The position numbers and the translations under genes were made by a program. The notes under the pieces were generated by a model. The model saw nothing but the letters and a program-made list of their open reading frames with translations. It had not been told where the DNA came from and did not search any database. From a virus, in the IMG/VR virus record IMGVR_UViG_3300020392_000008, positions 1 through 64,000 of that record: 64,000 nt of DNA. One strand, written 5' to 3'. Positions 1-7,400 of the stretch are shown here, piece after piece. Position 1 is the stretch's first letter, and each line of letters opens with the position of its first letter.

Positions 1-57
1 GAACCGATGACCTCCTGCGTGCAAGGCAGGCGCTCTAGCCAGCTGAGCTAATCCCCC
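1..57 (-). tRNA. tRNA-Ala (anticodon TGC), 3' end cut by window edge
   Basis: Read on the minus strand from 57 downward, the sequence begins GGGGGAT and has a D arm (GCTC/GAGC) and an anticodon stem CCTGC/GCAGG around the 7-nt loop CTTGCAC, giving anticodon TGC (alanine). The T arm begins (GGTTC) and the window then ends, so about 17-20 nt of the 3' half, including any encoded CCA, is not visible. The bases agree closely with bacterial tRNA-Ala. It would supply a GCA-reading tRNA, and the phage also carries a CCA-adding enzyme at 47980-49140. Confidence 0.93.
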
Positions 58-96
58 ATCTATTATTATTTATTTTAAAAACCAATTATGCAGACA

Positions 97-130
97 TAAA
101 AAAAACCCAATTTTAAAAAAAATTGGGTTT
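97..130 (-). terminator. Rho-independent terminator of the structured RNA
   Basis: A perfect 12-bp inverted repeat (103-114 with 119-130, arms AAACCCAATTTT/AAAATTGGGTTT, 4-nt loop) is followed on the minus strand by a run of T (plus-strand A at 97-105). It lies just after the gene-free structured region and just before the tRNA gene, so it ends the leftward transcript coming from about 580. Confidence 0.85.
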
Positions 131-580
131 AAATGTAAAAAGTGAAAGATGATATGAGAGGATTAAAGATTACCTCCAACATAATCGTTTACTACAAATT
201 ATCGTTGCTTTCTACATTTTCTGTCGAAAACTAACTCATTCTAAATTTGTACTCATTTAAAACATTGCTAGGACCGCTACGGTCTAAGAAACACCTTACC
301 ACGCAAACGTGATGGTTATTCAGTCATTAAATAGGATTTTTGTATTACCTATAAACGATTTGCGAATCTTTTAGATTCTAAGTTATTATGCACCTATATT
401 CTAAGAGCTATCTTAGTTCAACATTCTCATTAGAGTAGGCCCTTGGTATAGGGCTTTAGTTGCGATCCATCGATCTAATATATTCCTTTATAAGCTTCGC
501 TTCACTTATTATTCGGGCACATATCAATGTCATCCATCCGTCGATTTCTGACACCTTTCACCAATAAATTAAAGAACGTT
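131..580 (-). ncRNA. Large structured noncoding RNA, family unidentified
   Basis: About 450 nt without a credible reading frame but dense in short-loop inverted repeats. Visible stems include 217-230 (TTTTC/GAAAA, GACA tetraloop in the minus-strand RNA), 269-286 (GACCG/CGGTC, 3-nt loop), 298-316 (CACG/CGTG), 364-378 (GAATCT/AGATTC, 3-nt loop), 401-416 (CTAAGA/TCTTAG, 4-nt loop), 439-454 (GCCCT/AGGGC), 464-475 (GATC/GATC) and 490-509 (ATAAG/CTTAT enclosing AAGC/GCTT). A late-type promoter (586-593) and a terminator (97-130), both on the minus strand, delimit it. Large ornate RNAs such as GOLLD and ROOL are known beside phage tRNA genes, and this fits that pattern by size and position only. I saw no tmRNA, RNase P or group I intron core motifs. 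The structure and strand are inferred; the function is unknown. Confidence 0.7.
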
Positions 581-585
581 TATCT

Positions 586-593
586 TATTTATA
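586..593 (-). promoter_or_regulatory. Late-type promoter TATAAATA for the structured RNA
   Basis: The minus strand reads TATAAATA, identical to the T4 late promoter core. It sits between the 3' end of the upstream 73-residue gene and the structured RNA, and would start transcription near 575-580. Confidence 0.65.
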
Positions 594-615
594 AAATATA
601 ATACTAAATTTTTTA

Positions 616-837
616 TTAAACTTTAACTTTTTGAGGATAATTTTTATGTAAACATTCAAGTTTATCTTCTGCTTCTGCTAATTTAGTTAAAGCTTCATCT
701 GCATTAGAATAAAAATCCTCTGTTGAATGATCACCGATACCGGCTGCTTTTTCTCCTAAAATATGTAAGCTCATTTTAGCTTTAGCTATTTCAGCTAGAG
801 CCATTGTTTCTAACATAATGTACAATTCTTTTTTCAT
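616..837 (-). CDS. Small hypothetical protein, 73 aa
   Basis: Not recognised. The protein is short, mainly helical in composition (Ala, Glu, Lys and Leu rich), with a lysine-rich C terminus and no signal peptide or membrane segment. The ATG at 837 lies directly after the stop of the ClpP-like gene (839), so it is the last member of a leftward operon. It ends just before the late-type promoter of the structured RNA. Confidence 0.6.
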   Translation of the reverse strand: MKKELYIMLETMALAEIAKAKMSLHILGEKAAGIGDHSTEDFYSNADEALTKLAEAEDKLECLHKNYPQKVKV

Positions 838-838
838 A

Positions 839-1417
839 TTAATCTATTATTTCATCTATCACTCCAAATGATAGGGCTTCTTTAGAATCCATGTACCAAT
901 CTTGTTTTGTTTTTAAAATATCTTTTAATTTAGTCTTAGATATTTTAGTTAAATCTAATGTTATGTTTTCAAATTTTTGTTGAAGCCTTTTTGTTTCTTT
1001 ATAACTTTCTTCCATGTCTTGTGTTTTTCCCCAAAAACCAGTAGAAACTTGATGATACATAGGCGTTGCGTGCTTATAAGCAAACCTTTTATGACCTGAT
1101 ATAAGTATCATAAAACCACATGACATAGCGGCACCAGTGGCATAAGTATGCACGGGGGTAACTGATTTTTCCATTATTCCAAGTAGTCCCATACATTGAT
1201 ATACGTATCCACCATAGCTATCTATCATTATTTTTATAGGGCGTCTAACATAATCTATGTCGTAAACTTTATATAGTTTTTCTAAATGTTCATCATCTTC
1301 GTTTATTCTAAGTATATTTCTAGATAAAGTCTCTATTGATTCTAAATTTACGTCCTTTGCAAAAAATAAAGTTCTGTTTAAAGGAAGCGGTAACGTGTTC
1401 ATGTCTGCCATTTTCAT
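839..1417 (-). CDS. clpP: ClpP-like serine protease
   Basis: 192 residues, the usual size of the ClpP proteolytic subunit. The order of motifs fits: a strand and oxyanion-type glycines in IDSYGG (66-70), the nucleophile Ser99 in GAAMSCG, the base His122 in MYHQ, and an acidic Asp173 in KQDWYM, followed by the family-typical EALSFGVID near the C terminus. ClpP tetradecamers degrade unfolded substrates delivered by Clp ATPases, and the phage copy may join or redirect host ClpX/ClpA. A role as head-maturation protease is possible but not supported by its neighbours, which are metabolic and chaperone genes. Its ATG overlaps the stop of the 47-residue membrane protein gene (ATGA), indicating translational coupling. 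Confidence 0.88.
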   Translation of the reverse strand: MKMADMNTLPLPLNRTLFFAKDVNLESIETLSRNILRINEDDEHLEKLYKVYDIDYVRRPIKIMIDSYGGYVYQCMGLLGIMEKSVTPVHTYATGAAMSCGFMILISGHKRFAYKHATPMYHQVSTGFWGKTQDMEESYKETKRLQQKFENITLDLTKISKTKLKDILKTKQDWYMDSKEALSFGVIDEIID

Positions 1418-1557
1418 TGATTATTATTTAATAGTGAAAATAGCAGCGCGCCTAATGATAAAACGACACCTAATACTAATATATCAGGGACTTCTATTAT
1501 GTTACCACTACTAGTTTCACCTAGTTTTATCATAAAATCATGTTGATAATAATTCAT
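1414..1557 (-). CDS. Small single-pass membrane protein, 47 aa
   Basis: A short frame with ATG at 1557 and TGA at 1414-1416 encodes MNYYQHDFMIKLG..., followed by one hydrophobic stretch of about 18 residues (ILVLGVVLSLGALLFSLL) and a polar NNNQ tail. The stop overlaps the clpP start as ATGA and the spacing to the next upstream gene is only a few bases, so it fits the tight leftward operon. No family recognised. A membrane anchor or host-membrane effector is conceivable but not shown. Confidence 0.6.
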   Translation of the reverse strand: MNYYQHDFMIKLGETSSGNIIEVPDILVLGVVLSLGALLFSLLNNNQ

Positions 1558-1561
1558 GATA

Positions 1562-1855
1562 TTATTTTAAATCGTTATTTATTCTATCCCACCAATTCAT
1601 TCTTTTAAGTCTTTTGTATATGCCATATGGTTGTAGTAATATTCCAATTAAAAAACCATAAACGGCAATAAAAGTCCCTATGACTGGCCAAATAGGTATC
1701 CATCCTCCCCAATATTCTTCCATTACTGGTCCGGGTACATAAAAAGCCATAAAAAACCCAAATAATGTTCCTATAAACTTTAAAATACCTTGTTTATTAT
1801 TAAAATAATGGTCTGTAAAAACCCACGTTATATAATTTTTTGGTGCATTGCTCAT
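1562..1855 (-). CDS. Small membrane protein, two predicted TM segments
   Basis: About 97 residues from the ATG at 1855 (MSNAPKNYITW). An in-frame ATG at 1891 would overlap the end of the GMP reductase gene by 26 nt and adds only a polar stretch, so the start 10 nt after the upstream stop (1866) is preferred. Two hydrophobic segments are visible, around ILKFIGTLFGFFMAFYV and PVIGTFIAVYGFLIGILL, separated by a Trp/Gly-rich loop; the C terminus is basic and aromatic (KRLKRMNWWDRI). No family recognised. It sits between a nucleotide-metabolism gene and another tiny membrane protein. Confidence 0.6.
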   Translation of the reverse strand: MSNAPKNYITWVFTDHYFNNKQGILKFIGTLFGFFMAFYVPGPVMEEYWGGWIPIWPVIGTFIAVYGFLIGILLQPYGIYKRLKRMNWWDRINNDLK

Positions 1856-1865
1856 TTTATTATGA

Positions 1866-2900
1866 TTATTTTTTGAACCTATCATAAGCATTATTTGTTA
1901 TCATATCAATGTTAACTGCTCCTATAAAACTACTTAAATTTATAGAATCAGTATAACTCATGGCTGATCTTAAATAATGTTTAAAATTTTCAGTCCAACC
2001 TGAAAGAGTATATTTAACCTGTCTAATTTCAGATATACCCTCTGAGGTTTTTATATTTTGTTTTCCCCATTTTTTTTGAACTTCTTTAGTTGACATTCCT
2101 CTAAAGTTTTTAAATATAGGTCGCCCATCGTTAAACATTTCTAGTGCTTCTTTGTGGGTTAATTCATTTAAACCAGCTGAATATGCTGTTTTAGATTCAT
2201 ATAGACATGGAGCGCAACTTTCTAACGCTTTATTAAAGATAGAACCTAACATAACAAAATCAGCTCCTAAAGCCAAGGCTTTTATTATGTCAGAATATGT
2301 TTTCATTCCACCATCTGCTACTATGTTAGCAGGACTATCTAAAGCCATAGATTCTTGATAGCATTCTTGAATAAGAGAAGCCATTGGATAACCTATGCCG
2401 GTTTGTTGAGTTGTTAAACAACCTGCGCCATTACCAATGCCTACTCTAACTGAATCTGCCCCGGCATTAGATAGTAGAGTATAAGTTTTAGGATGTGCTA
2501 CATTACCAACCATTAAATAAATGTCATCACCGTATTTGTTTTTAATGTTTCTAGTGACTGTTTCTAAATCCTTGATGTGACCATTAGCAATATCTATTAA
2601 GTACCCTGAGTGTTTCTTAAGTTCACCAGAATTAAACATTTTTTCAATATCTCTAAGCGAATACGATTCAATCCCTGAAAATCCCGTCTTTTCACCTCTG
2701 GGTAAACATGCTATGATTTTATTAGAACTAAAAACATGTTCGTTTTGTCTTGATATAACGGTGTCCATTGGAGCCGTTATAATAGGTAAGTTTCCATCTG
2801 GGTAATATATGTCAATATTTTTTCTAGAAGAAATATTTGTTTGAATACTGGGTCTAATTAATATATCATTAAAATCAAACTTTGTACTATTCATATTCAT
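1866..2900 (-). CDS. guaC: GMP reductase / IMP dehydrogenase family enzyme
   Basis: 344 residues, the length of GMP reductase and without the CBS domains of IMP dehydrogenase. The N terminus (FDFNDILIRP...SSR) follows the GMP reductase pattern. The active-site loop GIGNGAGCLTTQQTGIGYP carries the catalytic Cys161, and the phosphate-binding segment VADGGMKTYSDIIKALALGA follows, then the flap FRGMSTKEVQ. GMP reductase converts GMP to IMP with NADPH, feeding nucleotide interconversion during phage DNA synthesis; IMP dehydrogenase activity cannot be excluded by eye. The start overlaps the end of groES by 14 nt (or 8 nt if Met3 is used), so the two are co-transcribed. Fits with the phage-encoded ribonucleotide reductase. 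Confidence 0.85.
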   Translation of the reverse strand: MNMNSTKFDFNDILIRPSIQTNISSRKNIDIYYPDGNLPIITAPMDTVISRQNEHVFSSNKIIACLPRGEKTGFSGIESYSLRDIEKMFNSGELKKHSGYLIDIANGHIKDLETVTRNIKNKYGDDIYLMVGNVAHPKTYTLLSNAGADSVRVGIGNGAGCLTTQQTGIGYPMASLIQECYQESMALDSPANIVADGGMKTYSDIIKALALGADFVMLGSIFNKALESCAPCLYESKTAYSAGLNELTHKEALEMFNDGRPIFKNFRGMSTKEVQKKWGKQNIKTSEGISEIRQVKYTLSGWTENFKHYLRSAMSYTDSINLSSFIGAVNIDMITNNAYDRFKK

Positions 2901-3186
2901 CTAGCTTAACTTCATTAATATCTTCTAAGATTGCTATTACTTCATTTGACATTATAACATAATGGGTTTCATCCTTGTATTTTATATCTATCCCAGAGTA
3001 TCTATTACACAAAACTATATCTCCCAGTTTTACTTTCATAGGGTTGTGCGGAGTACCTTCTCCGCATGCAATAACTGTTCCTATATTAGGTCGTTTAACC
3101 GATTTTCCAGGTAGCAGTATACCTGATTTAGTTTTAGTTTCCTTTTCAATTGGTTTAATTAAAATTCTTTCGTATAAGGGTTTCAT
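2887..3186 (-). CDS. groES: GroES-type co-chaperonin
   Basis: 99 residues with the GroES order of features: N-terminal PLYERILIKPI, the mobile loop KETKTKSGILLPG that contacts GroEL, then GTVIACGEG, KLGDIVLCNRYSG and the C-terminal strand NEVIAIL. It is a true Cpn10 by sequence rather than the distant gp31 type of T4. It would cap the phage GroEL (18022-19623) or host GroEL to fold capsid proteins. Its ATG overlaps the stop of the upstream nuclease gene by 4 nt, and the gene is separated from groEL by about 15 kb, unlike the host groESL operon. Confidence 0.93.
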   Translation of the reverse strand: MKPLYERILIKPIEKETKTKSGILLPGKSVKRPNIGTVIACGEGTPHNPMKVKLGDIVLCNRYSGIDIKYKDETHYVIMSNEVIAILEDINEVKLDEYE

Positions 3187-4292
3187 ATTAATACTGAATT
3201 ATTTTTTATTTCTAATAGTTTACTATAATTAAATTTTCTATACAGTTTATTTTCATGTATTTCATGATAATCATCCGTTTTAATTTTAGAAGGTATCATT
3301 TTAGTAGATAACCTCATTAATTTAATATTCAAACATATTGCTTCATTTAAAGTTGAAAGCACATCTTCGTCTTTTATTTTAGCTATCTCAATTACTTTTT
3401 TAGTACAATCATCTATAAAAGATGAATCATTTTTGTAGTTATCAATTTTATTTAAGACATCAGAGCCATGCTTTTCTAAGAGATAAGATACTACCTTTTT
3501 AACTTTTGAAGGAGTCATCTTATATATCCTAGGTATATTATCTGACTTATCCCCAGCAAATATTTTTGTTAATATTTCTTGTATAGGGTCAATTTCGTTT
3601 TTTTCATAACCTCTCTGTTCAAACTTTGAAATAACTCCTCCTATTCCTTTTGAAACGTCAGTAGAACTTAGGTTAAAAAAATCTTGCTCTTTTTTAGTTT
3701 CAGTATAGAACACTTTTTTACTTTTAGACATCATTTTAGGCATAACTAAAAAAACGTATCTGCCTGAGTCTTCTACTAATTGAAACATATCTTTATCAAC
3801 AGTGTATATTGCTATATTTTTTTTTGAAGATTCACAAAGGTGTGCAATTATATCATCGCCTTCCATTCCTGTTATTCTATGAAAATTAATTCCAGAATCC
3901 TTGTTTAAGTGTTTTTGAATGTTTTCTTGAAAGTATTCAAAGAATAAGTGAATCATTTCGTCTTTTTTTCTATCTTTATATTTAAAGTCACCAGACGGTA
4001 GATTTACTTTTTTTAAAGTAGAATTTACGTACTCTTTTCTCCAACTCTTGGAGTCAAAAACCATGTGTACTTCGTTTACTTCTTTTTGAATGGGTGAAAT
4101 TAACGAAGACAAATAATTTAAAGAAAAATCCCTAAAACGAATTCTAGCTGTTTCCTTTAAAATATAATTGCCTTCGTTAAATATGTCTTTCATATAATAT
4201 TCTTTACCTATTGTTTTGTCGTTAAATAGCATTCTTTTAACAACGTTAACAGCTACATTTATGTAAGCATTTCCATCTATAAGGTAAATCAT
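3183..4292 (-). CDS. rnh: RNase H-like 5' flap exonuclease (T4 Rnh type)
   Basis: 369 residues with the FEN/PIN metal-site motifs in order: DGNAY at 6-10, VFDSK around Asp80, a basic YKDRKK patch at 105-110, MEGDDIIAHL with acidic residues 144-147, TVDKDM at 165-169 and GDKSDNIP near 255, the last belonging to the helix-hairpin-helix side of the family. In T4 this enzyme removes RNA primers from lagging strands and works with gp32. Here it lies two genes downstream of a gp32 homologue, as in T4. It is longer than T4 Rnh (305 aa), with the extra length C-terminal. Confidence 0.85.
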   Translation of the reverse strand: MIYLIDGNAYINVAVNVVKRMLFNDKTIGKEYYMKDIFNEGNYILKETARIRFRDFSLNYLSSLISPIQKEVNEVHMVFDSKSWRKEYVNSTLKKVNLPSGDFKYKDRKKDEMIHLFFEYFQENIQKHLNKDSGINFHRITGMEGDDIIAHLCESSKKNIAIYTVDKDMFQLVEDSGRYVFLVMPKMMSKSKKVFYTETKKEQDFFNLSSTDVSKGIGGVISKFEQRGYEKNEIDPIQEILTKIFAGDKSDNIPRIYKMTPSKVKKVVSYLLEKHGSDVLNKIDNYKNDSSFIDDCTKKVIEIAKIKDEDVLSTLNEAICLNIKLMRLSTKMIPSKIKTDDYHEIHENKLYRKFNYSKLLEIKNNSVLI

Positions 4293-4312
4293 TTTATACT
4301 ATTGTTAGGTAC

Positions 4313-4639
4313 TTATTTTTTTTCTACCTTTGCTTTACTTTTTTTATTTGAGCCACTTTCAACGGTTGCTTCAGTAGAACCATTTTTAATTGCTCTAATA
4401 GCGGAAGATATTAGTTCAGACTCGGCTAAATTGTATAACCCTTTAGATTGAGCATAATTAGCACTCGCGACCATTACAAAAATAGCTTGACTAACGTCCA
4501 TATTAGCCAGCCATTCCGTATATTCCTTTTCATCATTATAAGAAATAGAGCCTAATAAAACTACTTTATTTGGATCATTTTCTGCTGTTTTTTCTTGAGT
4601 AGCTGCTTCATTAGCTGCACTTGTTTTAGTTGTTGCCAT
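4313..4639 (-). CDS. Hypothetical protein between gp32 and rnh
   Basis: 108 residues: a low-complexity Ala/Thr/Glu N terminus (about 1-25), a folded-looking middle part (about 26-92) and a lysine-rich tail (KKSKAKVEKK). Not recognised. It occupies the slot that in T4 holds genes 59, 33 and dsbA between 32 and rnh, so a replication- or late-transcription-related function is possible by position. I see no sequence match to gp59 or gp33, and no hydrophobic clamp-binding C terminus like that of gp33. Co-directional with both neighbours, with short gaps of 20-22 nt. Confidence 0.7.
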   Translation of the reverse strand: MATTKTSAANEAATQEKTAENDPNKVVLLGSISYNDEKEYTEWLANMDVSQAIFVMVASANYAQSKGLYNLAESELISSAIRAIKNGSTEATVESGSNKKSKAKVEKK

Positions 4640-4661
4640 GTTACTTGGTTTTTTTTAATTT

Positions 4662-5672
4662 TTATAGATTTTGAAATATATCTTCATATTCGTCATCACC
4701 TAACCCTGATTCATTCTGAGAAGAAGTTTCTGGTTTAGATACTTCGGCGATATTATTTTCAGTTGTTCCTGCAAAAGAAACATCGTTTGTAGGTTGGCTT
4801 TGACTAGAACCATTTGAAAGTAATTCTTTCATTCTTTCATCTCTGGTTTCGTTTATAAGCATATCTAATACCTCTTTATAAGGAATAGCTGCTTTTAAAG
4901 CTTCTGCTACTTGAACATATGTTTCATCTGTCCATGAAACATGCTTATAAGGATCCATTGAAGGAGCTGTTTTTTCAAAAAATTCAGTAACTAATTTTAT
5001 AGCACCTTGGTCATCTTTCATTGTAACTTCAGTATCTTTTATAGCAAACCTAAAAGGTGTTTGTTCGTCCATAAATTTACATTTTGTCCAATCTCTCCAA
5101 TTTTTAGTTTTTTTGCCTACTACACATAAAAAATCTTTCCCTTCTAATAGGTGAAATGGATTTACTTTTTTTGTGTCAACTAGTCCATCTTCGTCTGGGT
5201 TCATTTGTTGTTCAAGCAACTCGTTTATTTGGGCTCTGTATTTAAAAATCTTAATTTTTCCTGTTAAACTAGGTACAGTAGGGTCTTTAGACACATAAAC
5301 ATATGAATGATGGGTATACCACCTAGAGAAATTTTCATTTATTTCTTTTACAATAGTTGGCTCTTCTTTATAAAGTCTACCCAAAATAGTGCTTAAAGTC
5401 CATAAAACAGATGGTTTATTTTCATTTGATGGACAATCTACTATTAAAGATTTTCTAGCCACTGGGTTCCATATTTTAGCACTATACTTAGTATACTTAG
5501 AATCTTTATTTCCATTTCTTATATTTGGTATAAATCTAATAACTGATTTATATACTCCATTGCTTAAATCTGGATTAGGGTCGTATATGTTTTCATCTAC
5601 CTTTTTTTCGTAGGTTTGATTTTGATTACTTTGTGATAATGTATCTTCTGGTATGTTAAAAAAGTCGTTCAT
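4662..5672 (-). CDS. 32: Single-stranded DNA-binding protein, gp32-like
   Basis: 336 residues. The N-terminal region is polar. The core contains NGVYKSVIRFIPNIRNG, matching the FIPN region that opens the gp32 OB fold, then NPFHLLEGKDFLCVV and aromatic/basic segments typical of gp32-type binding. The C terminus is acidic and flexible, ending DDEYEDIFQNL, like the protein-recruiting tail of T4 gp32. The Cys/His zinc ligands of T4 gp32 are not evident. It would coat ssDNA in replication and recombination and recruit partners through its tail. Neighbouring rnh two genes downstream reproduces T4 order. Confidence 0.8.
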   Translation of the reverse strand: MNDFFNIPEDTLSQSNQNQTYEKKVDENIYDPNPDLSNGVYKSVIRFIPNIRNGNKDSKYTKYSAKIWNPVARKSLIVDCPSNENKPSVLWTLSTILGRLYKEEPTIVKEINENFSRWYTHHSYVYVSKDPTVPSLTGKIKIFKYRAQINELLEQQMNPDEDGLVDTKKVNPFHLLEGKDFLCVVGKKTKNWRDWTKCKFMDEQTPFRFAIKDTEVTMKDDQGAIKLVTEFFEKTAPSMDPYKHVSWTDETYVQVAEALKAAIPYKEVLDMLINETRDERMKELLSNGSSQSQPTNDVSFAGTTENNIAEVSKPETSSQNESGLGDDEYEDIFQNL

Positions 5673-5705
5673 AATAAATGTATTTTTTTATTTTTTTTAA
5701 TGTAA

Positions 5706-5969
5706 TTATTTAGTTTCAGAAATAGCTGTTCTTAAATCTTTAGCAGCTTCTTCTATTTTTACCATTTGTTTTCTAATAGATGGATGATGAATTTGCTTTC
5801 TAATTTGTTGGGCGCTTTTTCTAATTCTAGTACCTGCGCTCTTATTTCCTTTTTCATAAAACTTATTAGCGTCTTCTTCGCAAGTTGCGATTAATTCTTC
5901 TATTTCAGAGAAAAGATTTTCTTTCACGTCATAGACTGTTTTTCTGAGTTCTTCAAATTGATTATTCAT
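5706..5969 (-). CDS. Histone H1-like (Hc1-type) DNA-binding protein
   Basis: 87 residues, helical and charged, with the hallmark segment KFYEKGNKSAGTRIRKSAQQ that is characteristic of the small Hc1-type histone H1 proteins of Bacteroidota. Length and composition agree with that family. Such proteins bind DNA or nucleoid and may package or protect it. In the phage it sits directly upstream of the gp32 homologue in the same leftward run, which suggests expression with replication genes. It is probably acquired from a Bacteroidota host. A packaged DNA-condensing protein is an alternative role. Confidence 0.75.
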   Translation of the reverse strand: MNNQFEELRKTVYDVKENLFSEIEELIATCEEDANKFYEKGNKSAGTRIRKSAQQIRKQIHHPSIRKQMVKIEEAAKDLRTAISETK

Positions 5970-6015
5970 ACTTATTTGTTTTTTTTATCTTTTACAAATA
6001 AGTGCTAAAAAGGTT

Positions 6016-6774
6016 TTAAATATTGTTTATAATATTGCTATATTTATTAGATAAAATTGCATTAGGGTACAATTTTAAAGTATGGTGTAGCCATTTTTCT
6101 ATTATTTTCATTTTTTCAGAATCATTCATAAAACCTGATTCAACAAATGGATCTAAGTGTTTATCAAATAGCTCATCTATTGGAACATTTTGCTTTATTG
6201 ATTGCTTATTCATGCCGTAAACCATTGACTCTATTTCTTCAGGTAATAAAAAATAAGAGTAACTTTTATTATTTTTTTTACGATATTCCTGAGTTGATGG
6301 ATCTATATTTTGATAATCTTTGTTCCAGCCTTTTTGTTTTAAGTGATTTAATTCGTGTGAAATAGTGTTAATAAGATTAAGGTACATTTTTTTAAATAAA
6401 CCTTTGTTTAATCTATTAGAATCTAAAGCGACTGTTATTTCTATTTCTGGTATATTGCCGTCTGTCATAAACACGTTTCCAGTAACTACGTAACCATTTT
6501 TATCTAGTTTTAAACGTTGCCAATTCATTTTTTTAAAATGAGAATCTTTTTCTAATGAAATGTCTTTTTCTTTTCTTAAAAGAAACCTTACGTCTACGTC
6601 TAGGTCTGGCTCTGCTATTTCTAATTCTTGAAGTATTATATACTCGCCATTAGTTTCCTTTGCGTTTAGTACACTACTTATGAAAAAATCAGATAGAGTT
6701 TTTATAGTACTGTCAAACTCATTTTCTTGAGAATTTTCAAAAATATAATTTGAATATGACACTATGTTTTTCAA
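6016..6774 (-). CDS. Putative zinc metallopeptidase with head-targeting-like N terminus
   Basis: 252 residues. An HExxH-type motif is visible in TISHELNHLKQK, followed about 30 residues later by LLPEEIESMVYGM, where Glu could be the third zinc ligand, as in gluzincin-like folds. The N terminus MKNIVSYSNYIFE resembles the short capsid-targeting sequences of T4-like internal head proteins, with IFE fitting the (L/I)-x-E cleavage pattern of the gp21 head protease. This suggests a protease packaged in the head and perhaps injected, but both function and packaging are inferred. Downstream partner of the 180-residue gene at 6790, sharing the late-type promoter at 7353-7361. Confidence 0.6.
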   Translation of the reverse strand: MKNIVSYSNYIFENSQENEFDSTIKTLSDFFISSVLNAKETNGEYIILQELEIAEPDLDVDVRFLLRKEKDISLEKDSHFKKMNWQRLKLDKNGYVVTGNVFMTDGNIPEIEITVALDSNRLNKGLFKKMYLNLINTISHELNHLKQKGWNKDYQNIDPSTQEYRKKNNKSYSYFLLPEEIESMVYGMNKQSIKQNVPIDELFDKHLDPFVESGFMNDSEKMKIIEKWLHHTLKLYPNAILSNKYSNIINNI

Positions 6775-6789
6775 GTCGAATAATTATTT

Positions 6790-7332
6790 TTAAATATCTA
6801 AGAAGGTTACTTCTAATTCTGTAGTAACTGGCATTTTATTTTTATCGAATTCAACAGTGATAGTTTCTAAGGAATTAAAAGCGTCTTTGTTATCTTTATC
6901 TTTATAATGTTGAACTGAGTCGGTTCCATCTATTAAGCCAGCTTTTACATCAGCTTTAAACTTTTTTAGAAAAGAATTATCTAATCTAGATATAGAAAAT
7001 CTTTCGCCTGTTATGGCGTTTTTTAAGTCAGTTTTTACTTTTTCTATTTCTGATTTAGAAGAATCTGATAATTTTTCTTTTTTATTAGATATGTTTTTTT
7101 CTATCCAACTATCTAATTCACTTTCTTTTATTTTATATAAATTATATCTTTTTTCTAAAGGACCTGCTGTTGATATTTTTTTCCCATCTTTTAAAAAAAT
7201 AAAAGTATAAAATTTTTGCTTAGGAGCGGCAGCTGTCGCTCCCCCTTCTCCTCCTTCCATGCCCATTCCCATGCCCATGTCTTGTTCGTTTACTATAAAA
7301 CTATTAAAATCTTTTACGTATTTGTTTATCAC
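6790..7332 (-). CDS. Putative head-associated protein with Gly/Met linker
   Basis: 180 residues starting at GTG (7330-7332): no in-frame ATG is nearby, and the late-type motif at 7353-7361 lies 20 nt upstream. The N terminus MINKYVKDFNSFIVNEQD has the same pattern (aromatic/hydrophobic helix ending in a Glu) as capsid-targeting sequences of T4-like internal proteins. A Gly/Met-rich linker (GMGMGMEGGEGG) and an Ala-rich stretch follow, then a charged globular domain. No family recognised. A virion protein expressed late is the best reading. Confidence 0.55.
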   Translation of the reverse strand: MINKYVKDFNSFIVNEQDMGMGMGMEGGEGGATAAAPKQKFYTFIFLKDGKKISTAGPLEKRYNLYKIKESELDSWIEKNISNKKEKLSDSSKSEIEKVKTDLKNAITGERFSISRLDNSFLKKFKADVKAGLIDGTDSVQHYKDKDNKDAFNSLETITVEFDKNKMPVTTELEVTFLDI

Positions 7333-7352
7333 TTTATGTAGATTAATTTAAT

Positions 7353-7361
7353 TTATTTATC
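7353..7361 (-). promoter_or_regulatory. Late-type promoter GATAAATAA
   Basis: Minus-strand GATAAATAA, 20 nt before the GTG start at 7332. It matches the motif found before other late genes and differs from the T4 late core TATAAATA only at its first base. Confidence 0.6.
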
Positions 7362-7400
7362 TGAATATAATGTTTATTCTTTTTAGTTTCTAACAATTAA

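Noticed and set aside
131-580. tmRNA, RNase P RNA or a group I intron in the gene-free stretch
   Set aside because: A TTTCGACAG string recalls tmRNA, but the tRNA-like ends and a tag frame are missing, and no RNase P or intron core motif or split exon was found.
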